A DNA stretch of 64,000 nucleotides from the NCBI RefSeq assembly GCF_016724845.1, contig NZ_CP068082.1:3038001-3102000 (forward strand), read 5' to 3'. Positions 9,585-18,107 of the stretch are shown here, one piece after another. The stretch comes from Sphingobacterium spiritivorum (lineage in GTDB: Bacteria > Bacteroidota > Bacteroidia > Sphingobacteriales > Sphingobacteriaceae). Position numbers and translations under genes: made by a program. A model generated the notes under the pieces. It was not told where the DNA came from and made no database searches. It saw only the letters and a program-made list of their open reading frames with translations. The number at the start of each line of letters is the position of its first letter. The first letter of the stretch is position 1.

Positions 9585-9644
9585 TTGATATAACAACGGA
9601 CACGTTTTTTAACGTCATAAAAAGCGAGAGTATAAAATTACAGG

Positions 9645-9677
9645 AAATAAGCAAAGTCTGTCAGACTTTGCTTATTT
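9645..9677 (+). terminator. Terminator of ffh
   Basis: Arms of 15 bp, AAATAAGCAAAGTCT (9645-9659) and AGACTTTGCTTATTT (9663-9677), with a 3-base loop. The right arm supplies its own T-rich end. The TTTG inside it (9667-9670) could also serve as a distant -33 element for nuoA. Confidence 0.8.
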
Positions 9678-9694
9678 TAGTAATAAAAAAATGC

Positions 9695-9702
9695 TAATTT
9701 TG
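9695..9702 (+). promoter_or_regulatory. -7 box directly before nuoA
   Basis: TAATTTTG, a full TAnnTTTG match, ends only 4 bases before the nuoA ATG. Transcription would start at or next to the start codon, giving a leaderless or nearly leaderless mRNA. Confidence 0.5.
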
Positions 9703-9706
9703 TGTT

Positions 9707-10303
9707 ATGGATGATCCCGCGCAGTTATCAGAATACGGCAAGATCCTTATCATTGCTTTGGTAGGAATCCTGTTGGTATGTGCGACCATATTTCTTGCGA
9801 AATTAATTTCCCCTAAAAAGCCTAATCCCGAAAAATTGAGTACATACGAATGTGGTGAGGAATCTCAGGGAACCGCCTGGATTCAGTTTAATCCGCGTTT
9901 TTATGTTATCGCCTTAGTATTTTTATTGTTTGATGTCGAATTGATCTTTGTATTCCCCTGGGCCACTGTGTTCGGTCAGAGTGAATTTATCAATGCTGAC
10001 CTGCGTTGGGGATGGTTTACTATGGTCGAAATGGCAATGTTCCTTGGGATTTTAGTTTTAGGATTAGTATATGTTTGGCGTAAAGGAGATCTGGATTGGG
10101 TGAAACCCACGCATGTGACACCATCCGTACAGGTGAATATTCCCGCGGGAGCTTATGAAGCATTAAATAATAAGACGTACGCTGTCCGTGATTATAAAGC
10201 GACAGCAGAAACTGCAGATGAGACATCCGATCAACCTAAGGTAGAAAGCAAACCGAAAATCGGGTTCAGACCTGCATTTAAAAAACCGGGAGCATCATCA
10301 TGA
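9707..10303 (+). CDS. nuoA: NADH-quinone oxidoreductase subunit A with a long C-terminal tail
   Basis: Small membrane subunit of respiratory complex I that lies near the quinone site. Three hydrophobic helices are visible (about 12-33, 65-86 and 104-124), as is the family motif STYECGEES in the loop after the first helix. NuoA usually ends near residue 130; this one carries about 65 further residues rich in Lys, Glu, Thr and Pro with no known domain. The gene overlaps nuoB by 4 bases (ATGA), so the two are translationally coupled. No nuoC-N genes follow. Confidence 0.95.
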   Translation: MDDPAQLSEYGKILIIALVGILLVCATIFLAKLISPKKPNPEKLSTYECGEESQGTAWIQFNPRFYVIALVFLLFDVELIFVFPWATVFGQSEFINADLRWGWFTMVEMAMFLGILVLGLVYVWRKGDLDWVKPTHVTPSVQVNIPAGAYEALNNKTYAVRDYKATAETADETSDQPKVESKPKIGFRPAFKKPGASS

Positions 10304-10803
10304 GCATAGAAAATCAATTACAGAATAACGGTGTAGTAGTCGCGAAGCTGGATGACCTGCTTAATTGGGCCAGACTGTCATCTATGTGGCCTGTCAGTTT
10401 TGGTATTGCCTGCTGTGCAATTGAGATGATGGGGGCAATGGCCTCAACGTACGATCTGGATAGACTGGGTGTATTTCCAAGGCCTTCTCCGCGTCAATCG
10501 GATGTTATGATCATCGCAGGTACAGTTACTTTCAAAATGGCTGATCGTATCCGTAAGCTCTATGAGCAGATGCCTGAACCTAAATATGTAATTTCGATGG
10601 GTTCATGTTCTAATTGCGGAGGTCCTTACTGGCAACATGGATATCATGTGGTAAAAGGAGTGGACAGGATCATTCCGGTGGATGTATATGTACAAGGCTG
10701 TCCTCCACGTCCGGAAGCATTAATTGGTGCATTTTTAGAATTACAAAAGAAAATAGAAAAAGAAAGTATTTTAGGTGAAACCTTTTTTCATGCTAACGTA
10801 TAA
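10300..10803 (+). CDS. nuoB: NADH-quinone oxidoreductase subunit B
   Basis: Carries the last iron-sulfur cluster (N2) of complex I, which reduces quinone. The four expected cysteine ligands are present: Cys38 and Cys39 (ACCAIEMMG), Cys103 (GSCSNCGG) and Cys134 ([10 protein letters not shown]). The 167-residue length is normal. It overlaps nuoA by 4 bases. The next gene, 15 bases on, is purK rather than nuoC, so the remaining complex I subunits must be encoded elsewhere if the complex is made. Confidence 0.97.
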   Translation: MSIENQLQNNGVVVAKLDDLLNWARLSSMWPVSFGIACCAIEMMGAMASTYDLDRLGVFPRPSPRQSDVMIIAGTVTFKMADRIRKLYEQMPEPKYVISMGSCSNCGGPYWQHGYHVVKGVDRIIPVDVYVQGCPPRPEALIGAFLELQKKIEKESILGETFFHANV

Positions 10804-10818
10804 AAGATAAAATTATTT

Positions 10819-11961
10819 ATGGCAAAAGATTTTTATGGTGAGTTGCAATTAGGAATTTTGGGCGGCGGACAATTGGGACGCATGGTCATCCAGGAAGCAA
10901 TTAATTATAATGTTAATATACACGTCCTCGATCCGGACAAGAATGCACCATGTCGCAAATTGTGTAACCGGTTTGAGGTAGGATCATTAGGGGATTTTCA
11001 TACCGTATATAATTTTGGTAAAGATCTCGATATGCTTACTATTGAGATTGAAAAGGTAAATGTGGATGCACTGGAAAAACTGGAGGAAGAGGGTGTGCAG
11101 GTATTTCCGCAGTCACGCGTTATCCGATTGATCCAGGATAAAGGCTTACAGAAGCAATTCTTCAAACAGAATGATATTCCTACAGCACCTTTTCAACTGA
11201 TCTCTACAAAAGATAATCTGCTGAATGCGAATATTAATATTCCTTATATCCAAAAATTGAGAAAAGACGGATATGATGGAAAAGGTGTGAAAAAGATTGC
11301 TTCACAAGAGGATCTGGAACATGCGTTTGAAGAACCAAGCATGATTGAGGAGTGGATTGACTTTGAAAAGGAGATTGCTGTAATCGTTGCCCGCAATGAT
11401 AAGGGGGACATTTCGGCATTTCCGTTAGTTGAAATGGAATTCAACCCACAAGCTAATCTGGTCGAGTTTCTGATCTCCCCATCGACATTGAGTTTTGAAA
11501 TTCAGCAACAGGCAGAGGAAATCGCCAGGAAGATCGCCAATGATCTGCAAATCGTAGGGTTACTGGCAGTGGAAATGTTTTTGACAAAGCAAGGTGAGAT
11601 TCTGGTCAACGAACTTGCACCAAGACCTCATAACAGCGGACATCAGACAATTGAAGGAAACTATACTTCTCAGTTTGCGCAACATTTGCGGGCTATTTTT
11701 AATTTGCCTTTAGGCAATACCAGTACGCGTAGTAATGCAGTGATGATCAATCTGCTGGGAGAAGAAGGGTATGAAGGACTGGCAAAATATGAAGGGATAG
11801 AAGAGATCCTGGATATGGAAGGTGTATATCTGCATTTGTATGGTAAAAAATATACAAAGCCATTCCGAAAGATGGGGCATGTATGTATCGTTAATGATAA
11901 CAGAGAACTGGCGATCAGTAATGCACGCAAAGTTCAGGAAATATTAAAAGTAAAAGCATAA
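10819..11961 (+). CDS. purK: 5-(carboxyamino)imidazole ribonucleotide synthase
   Basis: ATP-grasp enzyme that joins bicarbonate to AIR to give N5-CAIR in purine synthesis. The N-terminus has the [12 protein letters not shown] nucleotide-site motif. The central ATP-grasp region includes [12 protein letters not shown], and [27 protein letters not shown] carries the metal-binding Glu and Asn. Length (380) is typical. It is followed 5 bases later by purE, which uses its product; the two plainly form a unit, probably also read from the nuoAB promoter. Confidence 0.97.
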   Translation: MAKDFYGELQLGILGGGQLGRMVIQEAINYNVNIHVLDPDKNAPCRKLCNRFEVGSLGDFHTVYNFGKDLDMLTIEIEKVNVDALEKLEEEGVQVFPQSRVIRLIQDKGLQKQFFKQNDIPTAPFQLISTKDNLLNANINIPYIQKLRKDGYDGKGVKKIASQEDLEHAFEEPSMIEEWIDFEKEIAVIVARNDKGDISAFPLVEMEFNPQANLVEFLISPSTLSFEIQQQAEEIARKIANDLQIVGLLAVEMFLTKQGEILVNELAPRPHNSGHQTIEGNYTSQFAQHLRAIFNLPLGNTSTRSNAVMINLLGEEGYEGLAKYEGIEEILDMEGVYLHLYGKKYTKPFRKMGHVCIVNDNRELAISNARKVQEILKVKA

Positions 11962-11966
11962 AAATA

Positions 11967-12476
11967 ATGAGTTCAGATAATAAGCCTTTAGTGGGTGTAA
12001 TAATGGGGAGTAAATCAGACCTTCCTGTCATGCAGGATGCGGTCGATGTACTTAAGACATTGGGTGTATCTTTTGAAGTGACTATCGTGTCAGCACACCG
12101 TACGCCTCAGCGTATGTTTGACTATGCTGCAAGTGCTGCGGAGCGAGGTCTCAAAGTAATAGTGGCAGGTGCAGGCGGAGCTGCTCATTTGCCAGGTATG
12201 GTGGCATCTATTACCCATTTGCCTGTTATCGGAGTGCCTGTTAAATCTTCAAATTCTATTGATGGCTGGGATTCCGTACTATCTATTCTGCAGATGCCGA
12301 ATGGTATACCTGTAGCAACAGTAGCGTTGAATGCGGCAAAGAATGCCGGTATTCTTGCAGCTCAGATTCTGGGTACATCAGATCCGGAACTGACGCAGGA
12401 GCTTATCCGCTTCAAAAAGGAATTGGGAGACAAGGTTGAGAAAACGGCCCTTGAAGTCGAGAAAATGAAATTCTAA
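11967..12476 (+). CDS. purE: N5-carboxyaminoimidazole ribonucleotide mutase
   Basis: Moves the carboxyl group of N5-CAIR to carbon 4 to give CAIR, the step after PurK. The conserved GSKSDLPVM and SAHRTPQRM motifs of class I PurE are present near the N-terminus, and the [14 protein letters not shown] loop follows. Length (169) is typical. It is the last gene of the nuoAB-purKE run and is closed by a bidirectional terminator. Confidence 0.97.
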   Translation: MSSDNKPLVGVIMGSKSDLPVMQDAVDVLKTLGVSFEVTIVSAHRTPQRMFDYAASAAERGLKVIVAGAGGAAHLPGMVASITHLPVIGVPVKSSNSIDGWDSVLSILQMPNGIPVATVALNAAKNAGILAAQILGTSDPELTQELIRFKKELGDKVEKTALEVEKMKF

Positions 12477-12483
12477 AGAAAAC

Positions 12484-12516
12484 AAAAAAGGGAAGTCTAC
12501 ACTTCCCTTTTTTGTT
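12484..12516. terminator. Bidirectional terminator between purE and the Tat lipoprotein gene
   Basis: Arms AAAAAAGGGAAGT (12484-12496) and ACTTCCCTTTTTT (12501-12513) with loop CTAC give T runs on both strands between two convergent genes. Confidence 0.9.
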
Positions 12517-12517
12517 T

Positions 12518-13498
12518 TTATCTGACCTTTGTCAAGGTGTTCTCAACGTAATCGTAACTCTTTTGGATGCTGGCAAATTTGTCAGCCATATAGATGTCGT
12601 CCTGCTCTACGAAAGCATACTTCAGACCCGATTTGTCAGCGTATTTGACAATGTTCGTAAAATCTATATTGCCGGTACCTACTTCAGCATATTTGATTTC
12701 TTTTATAATATCCCCGAATCCGAGTTTGTCCTGTTCGCCACCTACTATCGGTTTGGTAAAGGCTTTGTCCATATCTTTCACGTGCCACATAGAGAAGCGG
12801 TTTGGATATTTTTCAAAGTAAGATTGTGGGCTCAATCCTGATTTTTCAATCCAGTAAAGATCCAGTTCAAAATCCACCAGTTCAGGTTCCGTAAATGCGA
12901 TCAGGATATCTAATCCTTTTGTTCCGTTGGGCTGATCTCTGAACTCCCAGAAATGGTTGTGATAACCCATTTTAATACCGGATTTTTTAGATATCTCTCC
13001 GGCTTTATTGAGTTGTTCTGCGGCATATTGATAATCTGCAGATTTTAAAGCATTAATGTCAAACATAGGCGTTACCGGAGCGACGACATAAGATTGGCCT
13101 AATTCTTTGGCAATCTCTACATAGCGTTCGACACTTTCTTTGTCTTCATGATTTTTGCTCAGGTATTTTGACAGATCATAATGTCCACTGTGTGTTTCCA
13201 GATTATTATCGTCTAATAGCTTTTTAAAATCCTTGATCGGTAATCCGAAAAACTCTCCTTTGGCCACATCTACACCAAATGTCTCGACGTGTTTGTAACC
13301 AATTTTTGCGATCTTCTCAATCGTTCCCTTTGCATCTTTTGCCAATTCATCCCTTAGGGTGTACAATTGGATTCCGATATGCTGGAAAGGTCCTTCTGCG
13401 ATCTTTTTGGATTCACAGGAAAGAAGATACGGACTTAAAAAAGCTGCTGAAACACCGACACCAGCTTGTTTTAAGAATTTTCTCCTAGATTTGTTCAT
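12518..13498 (-). CDS. Tat-exported lipoprotein of the sugar phosphate isomerase/epimerase fold
   Basis: About 326 residues. The N-terminus reads MNKSRRKFLKQAGVG and then a hydrophobic stretch ending LLSC, so it combines a twin-arginine signal with a lipobox at Cys28. The rest matches the xylose-isomerase-like TIM barrel family, with HSGHYDLSKYL, GYHNHFWEF and DLYWIEKSG likely to carry metal ligands (His, Glu and Asp). Substrate unknown; relatives act on sugars or inositol derivatives. The start at 13498 was chosen for the Tat signal; the longer frame to 13537 adds an unlikely 13 residues. It points towards purE and is not clearly linked to either neighbour. Confidence 0.9.
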   Translation of the reverse strand: MNKSRRKFLKQAGVGVSAAFLSPYLLSCESKKIAEGPFQHIGIQLYTLRDELAKDAKGTIEKIAKIGYKHVETFGVDVAKGEFFGLPIKDFKKLLDDNNLETHSGHYDLSKYLSKNHEDKESVERYVEIAKELGQSYVVAPVTPMFDINALKSADYQYAAEQLNKAGEISKKSGIKMGYHNHFWEFRDQPNGTKGLDILIAFTEPELVDFELDLYWIEKSGLSPQSYFEKYPNRFSMWHVKDMDKAFTKPIVGGEQDKLGFGDIIKEIKYAEVGTGNIDFTNIVKYADKSGLKYAFVEQDDIYMADKFASIQKSYDYVENTLTKVR

Positions 13499-13549
13499 AG
13501 TTTGTTTTTTAAGATAATCCAATGTCAATTTACACAATATAAAACTAAA

Positions 13550-13577
13550 TAAAAAGAGCCCTTAATTTAAGGGCTCT
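13550..13577 (-). terminator. Terminator of frr
   Basis: Arms AGAGCCCTTAA (13555-13565) and TTAAGGGCTCT (13567-13577), followed on the minus strand by a run of five T (13551-13555). It lies 22 bases past the frr stop. Confidence 0.85.
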
Positions 13578-13598
13578 CATTATCTGAAATATCAGGAC

Positions 13599-14162
13599 TT
13601 AGACAGTCATAATATCTTTTTCTTTCAATTCGGCCAGTTTATCTACCTGTACGATGAAACTATCTGTTAGTTTCTGTACTTCAGCTTCACCAACTTTAAT
13701 TTCATCTTCTGAAGCGCCGTCATTTTTAAGTTTTTTGATAGACTCGTTTGTATCCTTACGGATGTTACGAATAGCTATACGTCCTTTTTCGGCTTCTTCT
13801 TTCGCTTTTTTTACAAGGTCACGTCTTCTTTCTTCAGTCAATGCCGGTACTACCAAACGGATTACTATACCGTCATTTTGTGGATTAAGACCAAGATTAG
13901 AATCAATAATTGCTTTTTCGATAGCACTTATCAATGATTTTTCCCAAGGTTGGATAACAATTGTGCGTGCATCTGTGGTATTGACATTACTCACTTGTGC
14001 TAATGGGGTAGGGCTTCCGTAATAATCTACAGAAATACCATCTAACATAGACGGGGATGCTTTACCTGCACGGATTTTTGTCAATTCAGACTCCGCGAAT
14101 GATACTGCTTTAGTCATTGAATCCTTACAGTCATCAAGTTGAAGAGAAATCAGTTCGTTCAT
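13599..14162 (-). CDS. frr: Ribosome recycling factor
   Basis: With EF-G, splits the post-termination ribosome. 187 residues, the normal size. Conserved segments include the IRAGKASPSMLDGI helix, DYYGSPTPLAQVSNV, and LTEERRRDLVKKAKEEAEK, and RNIRKDTNE in the last helix. It lies 30 bases downstream of pyrH on the same strand, an arrangement found in very many bacteria, and is followed by a strong terminator. Confidence 0.98.
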   Translation of the reverse strand: MNELISLQLDDCKDSMTKAVSFAESELTKIRAGKASPSMLDGISVDYYGSPTPLAQVSNVNTTDARTIVIQPWEKSLISAIEKAIIDSNLGLNPQNDGIVIRLVVPALTEERRRDLVKKAKEEAEKGRIAIRNIRKDTNESIKKLKNDGASEDEIKVGEAEVQKLTDSFIVQVDKLAELKEKDIMTV

Positions 14163-14192
14163 ATTATGTTTGTTATATTTTCTTATGTATTA

Positions 14193-14897
14193 TTAGCGGA
14201 CAACAGTTCCTACGTGTTCTCCGTTAGCCAGTTTTTTCAGGTTGCCTTCTTTATTCATATCGAATACTATGATAGGCAAGTTGTTTTCCTGACAAAGTGT
14301 GAATGCTGTCATATCCATCACATTCAATCCTCTTTCGTAAACTTCGGTGAAAGAAATCTCGTCAAAACGGGTAGCTGAAGGATCTTTTTCAGGATCTGCG
14401 GTGTATATACCGTCTACACGTGTACCTTTGAGTACTGCATCTGCATTGATTTCGATAGCTCTTAATGAAGCTGCTGTATCTGTTGTGAAGTACGGATTTC
14501 CGGTACCAGCTCCGAAGATAACAATTCTTCCTTTTTCCAGGTGTCTTACTGCTCTTCTGCGAATAAAAGGTTCACAGATCTGTTCCATCTTGATCGCTGT
14601 AAGAAGACGTGTTTTTAACTCGACTTTTTCAAGAGCATCCTGAAGAGCCATACTGTTGATCACTGTTGCCAGCATTCCCATGTAATCTGCCTGAACACGA
14701 TCCATACCAGATTTTTCAGCACTTAATCCTCTGTAGATATTACCTCCTCCAATAACGATTGCGATTTCCATGCCCAGGCTATGGATTTCTTTGATGTCAT
14801 TGGCATATTGTCTGACACGGTGAATGTCGATGCCGTAATTTTGTTCGCCCATTAAGGCTTCTCCGCTGAGTTTGAGTAGGATGCGTTTATATTTCAT
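14193..14897 (-). CDS. pyrH: UMP kinase
   Basis: Phosphorylates UMP to UDP for pyrimidine nucleotide synthesis. About 234 residues with the amino-acid-kinase fold: [14 protein letters not shown] at the N-terminus, the glycine-rich [12 protein letters not shown] loop, and [15 protein letters not shown] in the acceptor region. The start at 14897 gives the usual [12 protein letters not shown] beginning; an upstream in-frame start would add 27 residues unlike the family. It lies between bshA and frr on the same strand. Confidence 0.97.
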   Translation of the reverse strand: MKYKRILLKLSGEALMGEQNYGIDIHRVRQYANDIKEIHSLGMEIAIVIGGGNIYRGLSAEKSGMDRVQADYMGMLATVINSMALQDALEKVELKTRLLTAIKMEQICEPFIRRRAVRHLEKGRIVIFGAGTGNPYFTTDTAASLRAIEINADAVLKGTRVDGIYTADPEKDPSATRFDEISFTEVYERGLNVMDMTAFTLCQENNLPIIVFDMNKEGNLKKLANGEHVGTVVR

Positions 14898-14974
14898 GAT
14901 TTTCTTTTGGAAGTTTTCCAAAAGCCAAAGATATGATAATTTTTTTAATCCCTTTATTGCCTGTTTGAAGAAAA

Positions 14975-16111
14975 TCAACCTTTTTTGACCTTCTCAATTA
15001 CTTCATTGTAGTAACTTTCATATTTGGGCATAATATTGCTCAGCTGGAAGTCTTTAGCGCGGTTGAGTGCAGCCTCTTTAAACTGTAGAAGTCTGTCACA
15101 GTCTTCCAGTACGCTGATGGCATTTGCGGCCATTTCGTCCACATTACCGACATCACTGAGATATCCGGTCACACCATTGACATTCAGTTCCGGCAAACCT
15201 CCGGTATTGGTCGAGATGACAGGCACTTTGCAGGCCATAGCTTCCAGGGCTGCCAGTCCGAAACTTTCGGAGCTGGACGGCATCAAAAACAGATCGGAAA
15301 CGGAAAGTATTTCTTCAATAGCATCCTGCTTACCTAAGAAACGTACATCCTGACATACATTGAGCTGACGGGATAATTCTTCCGCGTTTCTTCTTTCCGG
15401 TCCGTCGCCTACCATGAGCAGTTTGCTTGGTATTTTTTCATTAACCTTCTGAAAGATACGAATCACATCATCTGTCTTCTTTACTTTACGGAAATTGGAT
15501 GTGTGTATGAGGATACGCTCATCAGAAGGAGCAATAGCTTTTTTGAAGTGCGAACGATCTTTATTGCTGAATCTTTCCAAATCAATAAAGTTAGGAATGA
15601 CCTGAATATCCTTATTGATATCAAAGTATTCCAGTGTTTGTGACTTTAGATTTTCAGATACTGCAGTTACACCATCAGACTGGTTGATAGAGAAGGTCAC
15701 GACAGGGCTGAAGCTTTTATCTTTACCTACCAGAGTAATGTCTGTACCATGCAGGGTCGTAATGACAGGTATATTAATACCATAAGTGGCCAGGATCTGC
15801 TTTGCCATAAAGGCTGCTGAAGCATGTGGAATAGCATAGTGTACGTGTAGTACATCGAGATTTTCGAACCTGACGACATCTACCAGTTTACTGGCAAGGG
15901 CAGATTCGTATGGTAAGAAATCAAAGAGTGGATATTGTGATACGGCGACTTCATGATAGAACAGATTTTCAGAGAAAAAATCCAGACGGGCAGGTTGACG
16001 GTATGTAATAAAGTGTATCTCATGACCGTTTGCTGCCAAGGCCTTGCCTAATTCTGTAGCAACAACACCACTTCCTCCAAATGTAGGGTAACAAACTATT
16101 CCTATTTTCAT
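14975..16111 (-). CDS. bshA: N-acetyl-alpha-D-glucosaminyl L-malate synthase
   Basis: First enzyme of bacillithiol synthesis: it transfers N-acetylglucosamine from UDP-GlcNAc to L-malate. It is a GT4-family glycosyltransferase of about 378 residues. The N-terminus [20 protein letters not shown] and the [16 protein letters not shown] stretch are typical of BshA, and [20 protein letters not shown] is the C-terminal GT4 nucleotide-binding motif. It is 77 bases upstream of pyrH on the same strand, so the three genes may be co-transcribed. bshB and bshC are not in the window. The ATG at 16111 is preferred to a TTG two codons earlier. Confidence 0.95.
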   Translation of the reverse strand: MKIGIVCYPTFGGSGVVATELGKALAANGHEIHFITYRQPARLDFFSENLFYHEVAVSQYPLFDFLPYESALASKLVDVVRFENLDVLHVHYAIPHASAAFMAKQILATYGINIPVITTLHGTDITLVGKDKSFSPVVTFSINQSDGVTAVSENLKSQTLEYFDINKDIQVIPNFIDLERFSNKDRSHFKKAIAPSDERILIHTSNFRKVKKTDDVIRIFQKVNEKIPSKLLMVGDGPERRNAEELSRQLNVCQDVRFLGKQDAIEEILSVSDLFLMPSSSESFGLAALEAMACKVPVISTNTGGLPELNVNGVTGYLSDVGNVDEMAANAISVLEDCDRLLQFKEAALNRAKDFQLSNIMPKYESYYNEVIEKVKKG

Positions 16112-16347
16112 GTTCAAAATTTATCTGATGCAAATTAAAGATTATTTCGGACAGGAGAGGATAACTTAATTGCCATAATTCTGCAAAATTTTTGAGACAG
16201 CATCGCAAATCTGCTTTGTAAAGTAAAATAGTAAATGTAAAATCAGCCTGCTAACAGGATATATTATGTAAATTGGGATATTATTTTATCTGTTTATGAA
16301 ATATGTGTAGGAGAAGATACACGGATACTTATGCATACAATCTGTAA

Positions 16348-16361
16348 CCGCCGACTGGCGG
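16348..16361 (+). other. Short G+C-rich hairpin in the leader of the DUF1003 gene
   Basis: CCGCC (16348-16352), loop GACT, GGCGG (16357-16361) stands out in an A+T-rich 277-base gap between bshA and the next gene, ending 27 bases before the ATG. It lacks a T run, so it is not a standard terminator. Nothing else was recognised in this gap. Confidence 0.3.
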
Positions 16362-16388
16362 ATAACTCTTGAAAAGTAAATTATATAT

Positions 16389-17102
16389 ATGAAAACATTC
16401 GTCAGCGATATTTCCGGCAATCCGTATCCTATACGAGATAAGGTACTTGGCTCTACTCTGAGAAATGCAATAGTGCAGCTGATTCAGGAAGATCATCAGG
16501 GATTTGACCGGGATAAATGCTTGTCTACAGGTGAATTGGATTATTATAAAGAAAAATATCTGTCTTCTATTCTTAAAAAGGAAATCGGAGAGCTCACGCA
16601 ACTTGATCAGATGGTACTGGATAGTCTGAAGAATAATGAGCTTATATCTGCGTCTTTGGATCAGGACCAGGATACAATGAACTTTGGAGATAAAGTCTCA
16701 GACAAAGTTGCTGAGTTTGGAGGAAGCTGGACATTTATTCTTTCTTTCATCGCTTTTCTGATCTTGTGGATTTTGGTGAATATATACTGGTTAAGTAACA
16801 AAGGTTTTGACCCTTATCCATTTATTTTACTCAATCTGATTCTATCTTGTATAGCAGCGCTGCAGGCTCCTGTCATTATGATGAGTCAGAACAGGCAGGA
16901 AGAGAAGGACCGTGAAAGGGCTAAGAATGATTATATGGTCAACCTGAAAGCTGAACTTGAAATCCGTGCGCTGCATGAGAAGATCGATCACCTGATTATC
17001 CATAAGGAACAAGAACTCGTAGAAATGCAGCAGTTTCAGGTGGATGTTATTAAAAATCTGATTGAAAAGATCGATAAACTTGAAAGCAAACTGAATAAGT
17101 AG
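16389..17102 (+). CDS. DUF1003 membrane protein
   Basis: 237 residues. A soluble N-terminal part of about 105 residues is followed by the DUF1003 core. That core has two hydrophobic helices (about 116-137 and 145-162) joined by the short loop SNKGFDPYPF, then a QEEKDRERAKNDYMVNLKAE segment typical of the family and a C-terminal coiled coil. The family is widespread and of unknown function; both termini should be cytoplasmic. The arfB gene starts 32 bases after its stop, so they may share a message. Confidence 0.9.
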   Translation: MKTFVSDISGNPYPIRDKVLGSTLRNAIVQLIQEDHQGFDRDKCLSTGELDYYKEKYLSSILKKEIGELTQLDQMVLDSLKNNELISASLDQDQDTMNFGDKVSDKVAEFGGSWTFILSFIAFLILWILVNIYWLSNKGFDPYPFILLNLILSCIAALQAPVIMMSQNRQEEKDRERAKNDYMVNLKAELEIRALHEKIDHLIIHKEQELVEMQQFQVDVIKNLIEKIDKLESKLNK

Positions 17103-17134
17103 GAACTGCCTCTTAAACTTTCTATTTTTGTGTA

Positions 17135-17545
17135 ATGATAGCTAATAAAGAGATTCTGCTTACAGAACTTGTATTCAAATTTTCCAGATCCGGCGGTGCC
17201 GGAGGTCAGCATGTCAACAAGGTCTCTTCCAAGGTATTACTGCAGTGGGATGTGGCCGGGAGTACATTTTTTTCTGAAGATCAAAAAGCTATTCTTTTTC
17301 ATGCGCTCTCTAATCGCATTAATAAAGATGGAGTATTGCAGTTGGAAAGTGATAATGACCGCTCTCAGGTGAAGAATAAAGAAATCGCAATTCAGCGGTT
17401 TCTGACCATTGTAGACACGGCGCTAATACCAGTTAAAGCCAGAAAAAAAACGAGAATCCCTTATTCTAAAGTCGTTGACCGTCTGGACAGGAAGAAGAGA
17501 CAGTCAGAACTGAAGAAATCCAGAAGCAAGAAATTTGATGAGTAA
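17135..17545 (+). CDS. arfB: Ribosome rescue peptidyl-tRNA hydrolase ArfB
   Basis: A 136-residue release-factor-like protein. The catalytic GGQ motif is at residues 23-25 in RSGGAGGQHVNKV, and a basic tail (RKKRQSELKKSRSKK) follows, which in this family enters the empty mRNA channel of a stalled ribosome. It lacks the codon-recognition domain of RF1 and RF2, which sets ArfB apart. It would free ribosomes stuck at the 3' end of truncated messages. It may be read together with the DUF1003 gene ahead of it. Confidence 0.95.
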   Translation: MIANKEILLTELVFKFSRSGGAGGQHVNKVSSKVLLQWDVAGSTFFSEDQKAILFHALSNRINKDGVLQLESDNDRSQVKNKEIAIQRFLTIVDTALIPVKARKKTRIPYSKVVDRLDRKKRQSELKKSRSKKFDE

Positions 17546-17609
17546 TTGTTGATACAATAAAATTCTTATTTAAATTTATTTTGCTGTAAATCAGGAATTT
17601 ATATTTAAA

Positions 17610-17625
17610 AACTAAAAAATTAGTT
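17610..17625. promoter_or_regulatory. BlaI-type operator, site 1
   Basis: AACTAAAAAATTAGTT is a perfect 16-bp palindrome (arms AACTAA and TTAGTT) 76 bases before the blaI-like ATG. It pairs with a second copy 20 bases further on. Confidence 0.6.
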
Positions 17626-17629
17626 GTGA

Positions 17630-17645
17630 AACTATATTTTTAGTT
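17630..17645. promoter_or_regulatory. BlaI-type operator, site 2
   Basis: AACTATATTTTTAGTT is a palindrome with 5-bp arms; its complement differs from site 1 at two bases only. The centres of the two sites are exactly 20 bp apart. A near match to the -7 box (TATATTTT, 17633-17640) lies inside, so a bound repressor would block transcription. Confidence 0.6.
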
Positions 17646-17700
17646 TTAAACTTGTTTTATAATCGATTACTGGCAATATTGTCTTATTATTCATAGAGTT

Positions 17701-18072
17701 ATGGACGAAATCAAAGAACTTACAAAAGCAGAGGAACAAATTATGCATGAGCTTTGGGAGATAAATGGCGGATTTGTAAAGGACGTTATCGAACGCCTTC
17801 CGGAACCGAAGCCAGCATATAATACCGTGTCTACTATCGTGCGGATATTGGAAACCAAGGGTTTCCTGATGCACAAATCTTACGGCAAGAGTCATCAATA
17901 TCTGCCTAAGATTTCAAAAGAAGAGTATAAGAAAGTAATTACGGGTAAATTACTGAACAATTATTTCGATAATTCAGCGAAGAGTATGTTGTCCTTCTTT
18001 CTAGAGGAAGATAAACTGAATCTGAAAGATGTAAATGAATTGTTGGAGATAATCGCCAAACAGAAAAAATAA
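17701..18072 (+). CDS. BlaI/MecI/CopY-type repressor
   Basis: 123 residues: a winged helix-turn-helix domain (ELTKAEEQIMHELWEI, then YNTVSTIVRILETKGF) followed by a helical dimerisation region. Members bind palindromic operators as dimers and are inactivated by proteolysis that is triggered by their BlaR-type partner. The partner gene starts 35 bases after the stop. Two matching 16-bp palindromes upstream suggest autoregulation. The regulated process need not be antibiotic resistance; no beta-lactamase gene is present. Confidence 0.93.
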   Translation: MDEIKELTKAEEQIMHELWEINGGFVKDVIERLPEPKPAYNTVSTIVRILETKGFLMHKSYGKSHQYLPKISKEEYKKVITGKLLNNYFDNSAKSMLSFFLEEDKLNLKDVNELLEIIAKQKK

Positions 18073-18107
18073 CCAAGCGGATCTACATTATTATAAACAA
18101 AAGTATT

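Noticed and set aside
9021..9596. A 191-codon open frame on the minus strand opposite ffh
   Set aside because: It lies wholly opposite the strongly supported ffh gene and its translation is rich in His, Phe, Asn and Ile without any domain; it is a mirror of the coding strand.
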